Part shown: piece after piece, positions 1 through 15,108 of the stretch
Layout: every line of letters begins with the position of its first letter
How positions within the stretch are numbered: position 1 is the stretch's first letter
Assembly (NCBI GenBank): GCA_029289265.1
Contig: JARFTX010000002.1
Coordinates: 59,829 to 123,828, forward strand
Length of the DNA: 64,000 nt
Source: Gammaproteobacteria bacterium
Lineage (GTDB): Bacteria; Pseudomonadota; Gammaproteobacteria; Burkholderiales; Rhodocyclaceae
Direction: 5' to 3'
Program-made: the position numbers and the translations under genes
The notes under the pieces: generated by a model
Database searches by the model: none
What the model was told of the DNA's origin: nothing
The model's input: only the letters and a program-made list of their open reading frames with translations

Positions 1-54
1 AGAGCGGCGAGCGGCAGTCGTTATTGCCGATTCTTCTTTGCAAAATCCCGCTCG

Positions 55-94
55 TTTGCCTTCCGTCGCCGTGCCACTCGTACAATCGTGGCAC
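55..94 (+). promoter_or_regulatory. candidate promoter with operator-like inverted repeat upstream of fpr
   Basis: A 7-bp perfect inverted repeat, GTGCCAC (71-77) and GTGGCAC (88-94), has a 10-nt spacer that contains TACAAT (81-86), a good sigma-70 -10 hexamer. The -35 is poor (TTGCCT at 56-61, 19-bp spacing). A protein bound to the repeat would cover the -10 element, so it may be a repressor site. Promoter and operator are inferred from sequence only. Confidence 0.35.
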
Positions 95-125
95 CGAGAA
101 TCATCCTCCCGCAGTCGAGACCCGC

Positions 126-902
126 ATGACCACTCTGGCCAACGAACGCATCGTCAGCGTCCATCACTGGAACGACTCCCTGTTCAGCTTTCGCACCACG
201 CGGGATCGCGGGCTGCGCTTCACGAACGGCCAGTTCGTGATGATCGGACTCGAGATCGAGGGGCGGCCGCTCACACGTGCCTACAGCATCGCGAGCCCGA
301 ACTACGAGGAGCACCTCGAGTTCTTCAGCATCAAGGTGCCGAACGGCCCGCTCACCTCCAGGCTGCAGCATCTCAAGGAGGGCGACCCCATTGTCGTCAG
401 CCGCAAGCCCACCGGCACGCTGGTGCTGCACGACCTGAAGCCGGGCGAGAACCTCTATCTGCTCGCCACCGGCACGGGGCTCGCGCCGTTCATGAGCATC
501 ATCCAGGACCCGGAGACCTATGAACGCTTCCGGCGGGTCGTGCTGGTCCACGGCGTGCGCGTCGTCTCGGAACTCGCCTACCGCGAGTTCATCCAGCACC
601 GGCTCGCCGAGAACGAGTACTTCGGCGACGAGGCGCGCGAGAAGCTCGTCTATTATCCGACCGTGACGCGCGAGCCCTTCCCGACCCAGGGACGCATTAC
701 CGAACTGATCGAGACGGGCCAGCTGTTCTCCGACACCGGTATGCCGACGCTCGACCCGGCGCGCGATCGGGTGATGATCTGCGGCAGCCCGGCCATGCTC
801 AAGGACTGCTGCGCACTGCTGGATGCGCGCGGCTTTGCGATCTCGCCGCATATCGGCGAGCCCGGCGACTACGTCATCGAGCGCGCCTTCGTCGAGCGCT
901 GA
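126..902 (+). CDS. fpr: ferredoxin--NADP(+) reductase (FPR type)
   Basis: A 258-residue flavoprotein of the bacterial FPR subclass, predicted to move electrons between NADPH and ferredoxin or flavodoxin in the cytoplasm, often in oxidative-stress defence or Fe-S supply. The FAD-binding half has the R-x-Y-S motif as RAYSIASP. The NADP half has the glycine-rich LLATGTGLAPF and the CGSPAML segment. The C-terminus, ERAFVER, is the characteristic end of Azotobacter/Pseudomonas-type FPR proteins. ATG 126 is chosen because the family begins near this point; an in-frame ATG further upstream (24) would add about 34 residues unlike the family. It is a single gene, convergent with the peptidase gene beyond, with a hairpin in between. 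Family assignment is secure; the physiological partner is not visible here. Confidence 0.93.
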   Translation: MTTLANERIVSVHHWNDSLFSFRTTRDRGLRFTNGQFVMIGLEIEGRPLTRAYSIASPNYEEHLEFFSIKVPNGPLTSRLQHLKEGDPIVVSRKPTGTLVLHDLKPGENLYLLATGTGLAPFMSIIQDPETYERFRRVVLVHGVRVVSELAYREFIQHRLAENEYFGDEAREKLVYYPTVTREPFPTQGRITELIETGQLFSDTGMPTLDPARDRVMICGSPAMLKDCCALLDARGFAISPHIGEPGDYVIERAFVER

Positions 903-940
903 GCGCTCGCGCCGCCTCATCACCCCGCCTGCGCGAGCGC
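903..940 (+). terminator. strong GC hairpin after fpr
   Basis: Starting right after the fpr stop, GCGCTCGCGC (903-912) and GCGCGAGCGC (931-940) are exact reverse complements with an 18-nt loop. It lies between convergent genes, so it could end transcription from either side. There is no T-run, so intrinsic termination is uncertain. Confidence 0.4.
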
Positions 941-979
941 GCCGGGGCGCGAAGGACCGGCGCTGCCGTGCCGGCAGGT

Positions 980-2140
980 TCAGGCCGCGATGACGCCCGC
1001 GGGGCGCCTGACGACCACCACCGACTGCAGGCGTACGCGCCCGAAGCGCGAGATGCGCTCGAACTCGCCGCGGGCGATCGGCAGATACATGTTGTCCGTC
1101 ACCGAGCGCAAGTCCTCCTCGTCCAGATCGGGGTCGTGAATGTAGAAAAAGCGCTCGTCATGGCCGGTCAGCAGGACCCAGTGGGGCGCCTTGTTGCGGT
1201 TGAACCGCCAGGTGCTGATCAGGACAATGGGCAGCGCCCCCTGGTCGAGCCACTCGCTCAACTGCTGCTGGCCGACGCTGCCGTGGCGCACCGGGATGCC
1301 AAGCGCGGCGACCTGGGCGACAAAGTCCTCGTGCACGATGCGCAGCACATCCTTCTTGGCCTCGTCGCGCACGCCATCGAGAAACAGCGGACCGTGTTCG
1401 GAAACGAACAGCTCGACCGCGAGCCCGCGGCGGCGGGCGGCGAGCGCGAGCCCGTAAGGACTGCATCCGCCGTGTCCCGAGGTCATGTAGATGGTCGTCG
1501 CCTCGCGCCACAGCTGCAGCTCGCAATGGCGGGTGAATCGGGGCAGCACCCCGAAGGCGTGCATCGCCATCATCAACGAGGCCGGCCCGCAGGTGAACTC
1601 CGTCGTCTGCGCGTAGTAGGCGGTCGCCCGCAGACCCGCCGGGGTATCCGGCGAGTGGATGCGGCGCTCGTAGCGCAGGGCGGCGCTGCCGTCCTCGTAG
1701 TAGTGCTCGTAGCGGCCGCAACAGCGGTAACCCATGCGCTCGTAGAGCGCGATCGCCGCCCGGTTGTCGGGATGCACCTCGAGGCGCATGAACATGCAAC
1801 CCTCGGCCTCGGCGTGCGCCTCGGCGATCTCGAGAAGCCGGCGCGCGATGCCCGCCTTGCGGTACTCCGCCTCGACCGCGAGCGAATAGAGCCGGGCGAG
1901 CGAGGTGCCCCGCCGGTAGAGCACCAGCACGTAGCCGAGCAGCCGCCCGTCGGCTTCGGCGACGTCCAGGAAGCGGTGCGCGTGGCGGATCATCCACGTG
2001 AAGCTGCGCCGGCTCAGACGGTCGAAGGCGAAGCTGCGGTTCTCCAGCGCAACCAGTGCCGGCACATCGTCCAGGCGCGCCGCCCTGAAGATCACCCCCG
2101 GCGGATCGAACGGCGCGGGGCTCGGAATGGCGCTCGACAT
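980..2140 (-). CDS. GNAT acetyltransferase fused to C39-like cysteine peptidase
   Basis: A 386-residue, two-domain protein. Residues about 15-160 are a RimI-like GNAT N-acetyltransferase, with an acetyl-CoA-loop-like stretch EYRKAGIARRLL and the C-terminal VHPDNRAAIALYERMGY. Residues about 170-375 resemble peptidase family C39/papain-like folds, with a plausible Cys184 (TCGPASL), His320 (PHWVLLTGHD) and Asp336 (HDPD) triad. No membrane segment is evident, unlike bacteriocin C39 exporters. ATG 2140 is preceded by GAGGGG. The gene diverges from the RimK-like ligase at 2283 across a 142-bp shared upstream region; GNAT, papain-like peptidase and ATP-grasp partners are a recurrent set proposed to make or edit peptide modifications. 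Domain calls are firm; the substrate is unknown. Confidence 0.82.
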   Translation of the reverse strand: MSSAIPSPAPFDPPGVIFRAARLDDVPALVALENRSFAFDRLSRRSFTWMIRHAHRFLDVAEADGRLLGYVLVLYRRGTSLARLYSLAVEAEYRKAGIARRLLEIAEAHAEAEGCMFMRLEVHPDNRAAIALYERMGYRCCGRYEHYYEDGSAALRYERRIHSPDTPAGLRATAYYAQTTEFTCGPASLMMAMHAFGVLPRFTRHCELQLWREATTIYMTSGHGGCSPYGLALAARRRGLAVELFVSEHGPLFLDGVRDEAKKDVLRIVHEDFVAQVAALGIPVRHGSVGQQQLSEWLDQGALPIVLISTWRFNRNKAPHWVLLTGHDERFFYIHDPDLDEEDLRSVTDNMYLPIARGEFERISRFGRVRLQSVVVVRRPAGVIAA

Positions 2141-2282
2141 CGACTGTATTCCCCTCGGGCACAGGTGAACGCACTGTAACAAATCCACCGGGCGGCGCGC
2201 ATGTCCGATTGTTTTGTCATCTGGCAAAATGGTCGGGTGGCCATGCGCGGGGGCGCGGTCCGCGCCCCGGAGCGAAGCGTAC

Positions 2283-3758
2283 ATGACTCGAATCCTGATC
2301 GTCGTCGACAGCAGCAAGGACTGGGCGCCCTATTACCCGACCGAGAATCTGGTCTCCGTCCGGGACTATCTCGCCCGCGTCGACGCACCCAACACGCCGA
2401 AAACGCAGGTCATCAACCTGTGCCGCAGCTACCGCTACCTGTCGAACGGCTATTACTGCTCGCTGCTCGCCGAGGCACGTGACCACAAGGTCATCCCGTC
2501 GGTGCGGGTCATCAACGATCTGGGCAACAAGGCGCTCTACAGCCTCGACCTCACCAATCTCGACAAGGCGCTCGACAAGGCGATCAGCGCCTCGGCGGAG
2601 GGTGGCGAGTTTGCGCTGAAGATTTTCTTCGGCAGTTGCGGCGATCCGGCGCTGGAGCCGCTCGCCCGGCAGATCTTCGAGGCCCTGCCTTGCCCGATCC
2701 TCGAGGTGAGCTTTGTCCATCAGGAAGCGTGGGCGATCAAGTCGGTGCGTGCCGGCAGCCTCGAGCGCCTCACGGACGCCGAGCAGGATGTCTTCGCCGC
2801 CGCGCTCGACGCCTTCAGCACCCGCATCTGGCGCCGTCCGCGGCAGCGCAAGCGCTATCGCTACGACCTGGCGATGCTGGTCGATCCCGACGAGGCCTTG
2901 CCGCCGTCGAACAAGGCGGCCCTGCGCAAGTTCATCCGCGCCGGCCGCCAGCTCGGGATCGCGGTCGAGCCGGTCGAGCGCAAGGACTACGTGCGGCTCG
3001 CCGAGTACGACGGCCTGTTCATCCGCGAGACCACCGCAATCAACGACCACACCTATCGCTTCGCCAAGCGGGCCGAGCACGAAGGCATGGTGGTGATCGA
3101 CGACCCGATGTCGATCCTGCGCTGCACCAACAAGATCTACCTCGCCGATCTGCTCAAGAGCAACCAGATCCCGACCCCGCGCACGCTGATCGTGAGCCGC
3201 AGGGACGTCGCCGACGCCGCCGCGATCGGCGCCCAGCTCGGTTTTCCGGTGGTGCTGAAGATCCCCGACGGCTCGTTCTCGCGCGGCGTCGTACGCGCCG
3301 ACGACGAGCATGGGCTGGCCGAGCGGATGAACGAGCTGCTCAAGCACTCGGCGCTGCTGATCGCCCAGGAGTTCATTTACACCGACTATGACTGGCGCAT
3401 CGGAGTGCTCAACCAGAAGCCGATCTTCGCCTGCCAGTACTTCATGAGCCGGGGCCACTGGCAGATCTACAAGCACGGGCACGACGATCGGGTCGAGAGC
3501 GGCGGCTTCAAGGCGGTGCCGGTCTACGAGGTACCCAAGCCGGTGGTCCGGACCGCCGTCAAGGCCGCCAACCTGATCGGCAACGGACTCTACGGCGTGG
3601 ACCTCAAGCAGACCAACGGCCAGGCGATCGTGATCGAGGTGAACGACAATCCGAACGTCGACAGCGGCATCGAGGACAAGGTCCTCGGCGACGATCTCTA
3701 CCGGATCATCCTCGAGGAGTTCGTGCGCCGGCTCGAACGCAAGCGCATGGGGCTGTAA
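2283..3758 (+). CDS. RimK-family ATP-grasp ligase with RLAN N-terminal domain
   Basis: A 491-residue ATP-grasp amide ligase. The first ~170 residues form the RimK-like ATP-grasp N-terminal (RLAN) region. From about residue 280 comes an ATP-grasp fold with NKIYLADLL, the nucleotide-binding PVVLKIPDG segment, IAQEFIYTDYDWRIGVL, and the metal-binding end EVNDNPNVDSG. Members join an amino acid or peptide to a carboxylate using ATP. The product is much longer than classical RimK (about 300 residues), so it is not the ribosomal S6 modifier itself. ATG 2283 was chosen because MTRILIVVDSS opens the family; an in-frame ATG at 2214 would add an atypical leader. Divergent from the GNAT-peptidase gene, its likely functional partner. 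Confidence 0.85.
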   Translation: MTRILIVVDSSKDWAPYYPTENLVSVRDYLARVDAPNTPKTQVINLCRSYRYLSNGYYCSLLAEARDHKVIPSVRVINDLGNKALYSLDLTNLDKALDKAISASAEGGEFALKIFFGSCGDPALEPLARQIFEALPCPILEVSFVHQEAWAIKSVRAGSLERLTDAEQDVFAAALDAFSTRIWRRPRQRKRYRYDLAMLVDPDEALPPSNKAALRKFIRAGRQLGIAVEPVERKDYVRLAEYDGLFIRETTAINDHTYRFAKRAEHEGMVVIDDPMSILRCTNKIYLADLLKSNQIPTPRTLIVSRRDVADAAAIGAQLGFPVVLKIPDGSFSRGVVRADDEHGLAERMNELLKHSALLIAQEFIYTDYDWRIGVLNQKPIFACQYFMSRGHWQIYKHGHDDRVESGGFKAVPVYEVPKPVVRTAVKAANLIGNGLYGVDLKQTNGQAIVIEVNDNPNVDSGIEDKVLGDDLYRIILEEFVRRLERKRMGL

Positions 3759-3803
3759 GCTCGGGCCGCCCCGTTCGGCCGGGCATGCCGCGAGCTGCGT
3801 CGC

Positions 3804-3914
3804 TCAACGCGTCCGGCGGAGGCGCAGCACGAGCTCGCGGCCGACCGCGAGCACGATCGGTGTGCCCCAGAACACCCAGGGATCGTAGAAGAGATTCGCG
3901 AACGCCTCGAGCAT
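3804..3914 (-). CDS. 36-residue hydrophobic small protein downstream of the membrane methyltransferase
   Basis: A short open frame (MLEAFANLFYDPWVFWGTP...) with a GAGG ribosome-binding site seven bases before its ATG. The ATG lies 7 bases downstream of the stop of the methyltransferase gene in the same direction. The centre (about residues 9-25) is hydrophobic and the last third is arginine-rich, as in a single-pass membrane microprotein with the C-terminus inside. No family is recognised. It could be a subunit or stabiliser of the adjacent membrane enzyme. Existence is inferred from the RBS, spacing and sequence character. Confidence 0.45.
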   Translation of the reverse strand: MLEAFANLFYDPWVFWGTPIVLAVGRELVLRLRRTR

Positions 3915-3920
3915 CGCTCC

Positions 3921-4577
3921 TCACCGCCCGACCAGACGTCCGATGCGCGGAAAGAAGGCCCCGACCTCGTTCCGGTAGCGCCGGTAATCGTCGCCGAAGA
4001 CGCGCACCAGGCGCCGCTCCTCGTACCACGCGCCGACCAGCATGTAGGCGAGATAGAGGCCGAGGTAGACGAGGTTGTTCAGCGACGGGCCGCTCGTCAG
4101 CACGAACAGCAGCCCGGCTGCAAGCATGGGATGGCGCACCCAACCGAAGATACCATCGGTGACCAGGCGATCGGTGCCGAATAGTGCGAGCGGCGGCGGC
4201 CTGCGACCGGCGAGCGCCAGAATGCCGCGCCACGCCTGCCGGAAGCCGAGGAACTCGAGGTAGTCGCTCTGCAGGAAGGCGGCGTAGAGCAGCGCGATCG
4301 ATGCGAGATGCGCGATCGTGACCGCGTTCCACAGCCACTCCGGGTAGACGACCAGCCACTCGTTGCCGGCGGGCAGAGCCGCCCACAGCAGCGCGGCGAG
4401 CCCGCCGTAGAGTGCCGCGATGCTGAGCATGCAGTAGAGGAGCCGCCAGTAATGGGTGACGAAGAACTCGCCCGCGACGCGCGCGAGCGCGGCCTTGAAC
4501 GGCTCCTGCGCACCGAGCGAGTGCAGCACCGCGAACGCAGCGAAGGCCACCACCGCCGGCAGGTAGTCGGCCAGCAT
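3921..4577 (-). CDS. NnrU/isoprenylcysteine-methyltransferase-like integral membrane protein
   Basis: A 218-residue polytopic membrane protein with about five or six hydrophobic segments. The C-terminal third has the hallmark of the ICMT/PEMT/MddA superfamily: WVRHPMLAAGLLFV, a hydrophobic hairpin, then GAWYEERRLVRVFGDDYRRYRNEVGAFFP. In this superfamily the RHP and EER...Y..Y elements form the SAM-binding site of a membrane-embedded methyltransferase. The exact substrate (thiol, lipid or other) cannot be told; NnrU relatives are linked to nitric oxide metabolism in denitrifiers. It lies 15 bases downstream of the TPR gene and just ahead of the 36-residue ORF, so the three probably form one operon. 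Confidence 0.7.
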   Translation of the reverse strand: MLADYLPAVVAFAAFAVLHSLGAQEPFKAALARVAGEFFVTHYWRLLYCMLSIAALYGGLAALLWAALPAGNEWLVVYPEWLWNAVTIAHLASIALLYAAFLQSDYLEFLGFRQAWRGILALAGRRPPPLALFGTDRLVTDGIFGWVRHPMLAAGLLFVLTSGPSLNNLVYLGLYLAYMLVGAWYEERRLVRVFGDDYRRYRNEVGAFFPRIGRLVGR

Positions 4578-4592
4578 GGGAGGGGGCGCGCC

Positions 4593-5069
4593 TCAGAGCG
4601 ACTGCGCCTCCGCGACGACCTTGTCCACGAGCGCCTTCAGCTTTGCCGCCTCGGGCGATCCGATCCGCTCGAGCGCGCGCACGTTCTCCATCGCCTTGCG
4701 CAGCTCGCCGCGCTGCAGGAACAGCTCGCCCTGGTACTCGAGCGCGCCCTCATGGGCCGGCTCGATGCGCAATGCGGCGACGTACTCCGCCATTGCCTCG
4801 TCGAGCTGCTGGCCGGCGATCTTGCGCAGAGCGAAGCCCAGATTGTTGCGGGCATCGGCGAAGTCGCCCTTCTCCTTGATCGAGCGCCGATACATCTGGA
4901 CCGCCCGTACGAGATCGCCGCCGCGCTCGGCATTGATCGCGTCGTTGTAGTACCGCAGGTGCGCCGGTTCGTCGCGCGCCGGACTGCGCGAGGTTGCCGG
5001 CGAGCCCGCGCCGAGGGCGAGCGGCGCCGTCGCGAGCGCGAGGAGCGCCGCAGCAAGAATCCTGATCAT
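4593..5069 (-). CDS. secreted tetratricopeptide-repeat protein
   Basis: A 158-residue protein with an N-terminal signal peptide (MIRILAAALLALATAPLALGAG, cleavage probably near residue 20-22) and about three TPR units between residues 38 and 140. The units are visible in YYNDAINAERGGDLVRAVQMYRRSI, ADARNNLGFALRKI and EGALEYQGELFLQRGELRKAM. TPR domains mediate protein-protein contacts; here in the periplasm. The start at 5069 has AGGAG upstream; upstream in-frame codons would put a non-signal leader before the signal peptide. First gene of a probable operon with the membrane methyltransferase. Specific role unknown. Confidence 0.75.
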   Translation of the reverse strand: MIRILAAALLALATAPLALGAGSPATSRSPARDEPAHLRYYNDAINAERGGDLVRAVQMYRRSIKEKGDFADARNNLGFALRKIAGQQLDEAMAEYVAALRIEPAHEGALEYQGELFLQRGELRKAMENVRALERIGSPEAAKLKALVDKVVAEAQSL

Positions 5070-5270
5070 GGTGATCTCCTGGTGACGGGGCTGAGATGAC
5101 AGCCACGATTCGGTATAGCACCGGCACCGGGCGCTGTGTATGACGGTGCCCCGGGTCACCCGCGAGCCTGGCCGAAGGGGTACACTCGAACGAGCCCACG
5201 TTGCCCGAATCGCCATGCCAGCCCGCCGCTCCCAGCCCCGCCTTCGTCCGCCGCTTCGGGCCGCCCGCCG

Positions 5271-5540
5271 ATGAGCCGGATCGTCGAGATCCGCATGCCG
5301 AAGTATCCCGAGTGCTGGGACAGCTGCGGCTCGTGCCGGACCGGGGACGTCTTCGTGCAGAGTGTGCTGGTGCACGCCGGTGAGCGGGTCATGCGCGACG
5401 ACACCCTGATTGTGCTCGAGACCGGCAAGGTGGCCCTCGACATCCCCAGCCCCCACGAGGGCGCCATCGTCGAACTGCGTGTCGAGGAAGGCGATCCGAT
5501 CGACGAGGGCGAAGTGATCGCGACGATAGAAATCGACTGA
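5271..5540 (+). CDS. stand-alone lipoyl/biotinyl-like domain protein with a Cys cluster
   Basis: An 89-residue single domain of the lipoyl/biotinyl carrier fold. ETGKVALDIPSPHEGAIVELRV contains the hairpin where the modifiable lysine (Lys53) sits, and the flanking ETxKV sequence is lipoyl-like (compare ETDKV) rather than the biotin AMKM motif. The unusual feature is Cys15, Cys19 and Cys22 (C-x3-C-x2-C) in the N-terminal strand/loop, absent from standard lipoyl domains. There is no catalytic 2-oxoacid dehydrogenase subunit nearby. The stop TGA is directly followed by the GTG of the ABC exporter, so the two are coupled. Whether it is lipoylated, or binds metal through the cysteines, cannot be seen. 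Confidence 0.7.
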   Translation: MSRIVEIRMPKYPECWDSCGSCRTGDVFVQSVLVHAGERVMRDDTLIVLETGKVALDIPSPHEGAIVELRVEEGDPIDEGEVIATIEID

Positions 5541-7286
<1,746 letters not shown>

Positions 7287-7374
7287 GCGCGAACCCCGCG
7301 ACGCTCGCCGCCGCCGACTCGTGGCAAACTTGCACCGGATCCACGATTGCCGTCCACATTTCGAGGCCGCAGCG

Positions 7375-7902
7375 ATGTCCGCATTTCTCGTAATCACTCT
7401 GATCGGGGACGATCGCCCCGGTCTGGTCGAACAACTGTCCTCGGCGGTCACCGCGCACCAGGGCAACTGGCTGGAGTCGTCGATGGCACAACTCGCCGGC
7501 AAGTTCGCCGGTGTCGTTACGGTCGAGGTGCCCGAGGCACAAGCCGCGGCGCTGACGTCGGCGCTGGGCGCGCTGCGCGACCTGCGCGTCACCGTCGAAC
7601 CGGGCCGCCCGCCCGGCGCACCCGCGCCCATGGCCATGCGTCGCCTCGCCTTCAGCCTGGTCGGACACGACCGGCTCGGCATCGTCCGCGAGGTGTCACA
7701 GGTGTTTGCCCGCCACGGCATGAACGTCGAGAAGTTCTCGTCGCACACGTCGAGCGCGCCGATGTCGTCCGAGACGCTGTTCCACGCCGAAGCGCAACTG
7801 CTTGCCCCCGCCGACTGCGACGCCCAGGCGCTGAAGGCCGACCTGGAGCGCCTCTCGAACGATCTCATCGCCGACATCAACCTCGACGAACTGGCGGGCT
7901 GA
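7375..7902 (+). CDS. gcvR: glycine cleavage system transcriptional repressor-like ACT protein
   Basis: A 175-residue protein made of two ACT domains: residues about 3-80 (LVITLIGDDRPGLVEQLSSAVTAHQGNWLESSMAQLAG) and about 88-165 (FSLVGHDRLGIVREVSQVFARHGMNVEKFSS). In E. coli, GcvR binds GcvA and glycine and has no DNA-binding domain of its own. The layout matches GcvR, but no gcvA or gcv genes lie in the window, so the regulatory target is inferred. A separate gene 88 bases after the ABC exporter, followed by a hairpin. Confidence 0.75.
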   Translation: MSAFLVITLIGDDRPGLVEQLSSAVTAHQGNWLESSMAQLAGKFAGVVTVEVPEAQAAALTSALGALRDLRVTVEPGRPPGAPAPMAMRRLAFSLVGHDRLGIVREVSQVFARHGMNVEKFSSHTSSAPMSSETLFHAEAQLLAPADCDAQALKADLERLSNDLIADINLDELAG

Positions 7903-7910
7903 CCAGCACG

Positions 7911-7934
7911 GCCGCGGGGCGTCCCTACCGCGGC
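7911..7934 (+). terminator. hairpin after gcvR-like gene
   Basis: GCCGCGG (7911-7917) and CCGCGGC (7928-7934) pair perfectly around a 10-nt loop, nine bases after the gcvR stop. No T-run follows, so terminator function is only plausible. The rest of 7935-8131 shows no other structure that I can support. Confidence 0.4.
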
Positions 7935-8131
7935 AGTGCGGCGTGTCGCCAGCGAGTGGGTTCCACGCCGCTCGTCCAATCGCCGACGCTTGCCCGTCTC
8001 GACCCGAAGGTCGCCTCGGGCGCATCCGAGGCGGCAGCTGACTCGGTGCACCATCGCATTCCGATGAGCGTCGACGTGCTCGGTGGTATCCTTTCACCCC
8101 TCATTCGCAACCCCCGGAACAGGTTTCGTCC

Positions 8132-9796
<1,665 letters not shown>

Positions 9797-9850
9797 CGAC
9801 GGGGCTGCGCTCGGCCCTCTTGATTACCCTTGGAAAGCGGGGGATGCTCG

Positions 9851-10093
9851 ATGCCGGTTGTGTTTCGTTACAAGGGTTATCGTTTCTTCTTCTATTCGAA
9901 CGAGGGCAACCCGCGGGAGCCGCTGCATGTTCATGTGCGTAGCGCCGAAGGCGAAGCCAAGTTCTGGATCAAGCCGCAGGTCGCCGTCGCCGAGAGCGTG
10001 GGCTACGATGCTCGCGCACTCAAGGAACTCAGTGCAGTCATCGCGGGTCACGCTGAATTGATCGAGAGGACGTGGAATGACTACTTCGCCTAA
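9851..10093 (+). CDS. DUF4160 family protein
   Basis: An 80-residue protein beginning MPVVFRYKGYRFFFYSNEGNPREPLHVHVRS, the typical DUF4160 opening with the PxHVHV core. The start at 9851 follows GGGGGAT; a TTG at 9830 is an alternative. Its end overlaps the DUF2442 gene by 17 bases, implying coupled translation. DUF4160 and DUF2442 genes are often paired in bacteria and have been suspected to be toxin-antitoxin-like, but no biochemical role is established to my knowledge. Confidence 0.75.
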   Translation: MPVVFRYKGYRFFFYSNEGNPREPLHVHVRSAEGEAKFWIKPQVAVAESVGYDARALKELSAVIAGHAELIERTWNDYFA

Positions 10094-10325
10094 GGCCGTA
10101 AGGTTCGACGACTGCAGCATGTGGGTCGAACTCGACGATGGTCGGGTGCTCGGCGTACCGCTTGCATGGTTCCCGCGGCTGCTGGCCGCGACAGCGGAGC
10201 AGCGGGAGGTCGTCGAACTCAGTCGAGCCGGGCTTCACTGGCCCGATCTGGACGAGGACATCTCGGTCGCAGGGCTGCTGGCCGGTCATGGGGACTTGAC
10301 TCATTCGCCTCGCCTCGCGGCATGA
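10077..10325 (+). CDS. DUF2442 family protein
   Basis: An 82-residue protein with the DUF2442 layout: KAVRFDDCSMWVELDDGRVLGVPLAWFPRLLAATAEQREVVELSRAGLHWPDLDEDISVAGLL. The signature is the VPL.WFPRL stretch followed by the conserved G(L/I)HWPDLDEDISVAGLL. The ATG at 10077 lies inside the end of the DUF4160 gene, with GAGAGGA eight bases before it. In this pair DUF2442 would be the second, downstream gene. Function unknown; the pairing suggests a two-component module, possibly toxin-antitoxin. Confidence 0.78.
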   Translation: MTTSPKAVRFDDCSMWVELDDGRVLGVPLAWFPRLLAATAEQREVVELSRAGLHWPDLDEDISVAGLLAGHGDLTHSPRLAA

Positions 10326-10406
10326 CCCCGCAGAGGCGGTCCGAGCGGCTTGCGATGTGACGCCCGACCCCTCTCTGCCCCTCTCGACCGCGTGCAGCGG
10401 GCGGGT

Positions 10407-10733
10407 TCAGAGCAGATTGTGCAGCAGCGTCGGGCTGACCAGATTGATGCCGACGGCGTAGCCGGCACGGGCCTCGTCGCCGTCGGGGCTGCGACGGCGC
10501 GAGCCCCAGATGGCGATGCCGGCCATGTGGATCTCGACGGCGTCGTGGCGGTAGGACACTTCCAACTGCGTACCCACCGGCACCGGCTCGGCGAGCAGCA
10601 GCCCGACTCCGGTGGGCGACACATCCACGATCGCCAGGGCAGGCAACTCGCGCCCCTGGAACCGCACACTGAGTTCGCCTTGCTGAGGTCCGCTCAGGAC
10701 CTTCCGGCTTTCCGACCTGCGCTCCTGTGCCAC
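10407..10733 (-). CDS. PilZ-domain c-di-GMP receptor
   Basis: A 108-residue single PilZ domain. Both ligand motifs are present: RSESR (R-x3-R, residues 6-10) and DVSPTG (D-x-S-x2-G, residues 37-42), so c-di-GMP binding is likely. The start is inferred as GTG 10733, because GGGGGAGGGG lies just upstream on the minus strand, while the only in-frame ATG (10871) would add an Arg-rich leader. It has no fused output domain, so it probably acts by binding a partner protein. Diguanylate cyclases and phosphodiesterases lie elsewhere in the window (41.8, 44.9 and 58.0 kb). Separated from galU, which lies downstream in the same direction, by its own stop and 173 further bases. Confidence 0.85.
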   Translation of the reverse strand: MAQERRSESRKVLSGPQQGELSVRFQGRELPALAIVDVSPTGVGLLLAEPVPVGTQLEVSYRHDAVEIHMAGIAIWGSRRRSPDGDEARAGYAVGINLVSPTLLHNLL

Positions 10734-10907
10734 GGCGGCCCCTCCCCCGATCAGACGCCCTGATTGCGCCCTCGCGGCGATTTCGCGTCCGGGGCGCTTC
10801 GTGCGGCTACGATAGCACGCCCGCCGGCGCACTGCGACGGGGGCGGCGCAACTCTCAGGCCGGCGCAACACGCGAGCCGGCCCGCACGTTGCGGCCGCCT
10901 TCAGCGG

Positions 10908-11780
<873 letters not shown>

Positions 11781-11865
11781 CTCGAATCTCTCCCTGTCGC
11801 GAATTGCTTTCGATTCTCGCTCTGCTGCCTGCCCTGCCGGCCGACTTCCCGCGCGTTCCTCTGCC

Positions 11866-15093
<3,228 letters not shown>

Positions 15094-15108
<15 letters not shown>

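Noticed and set aside
2141..2282. A defined promoter pair in the GNAT-peptidase/RimK divergent region
   Set aside because: The gap must hold both promoters, but I found no hexamer pair with acceptable spacing, so no site is annotated.
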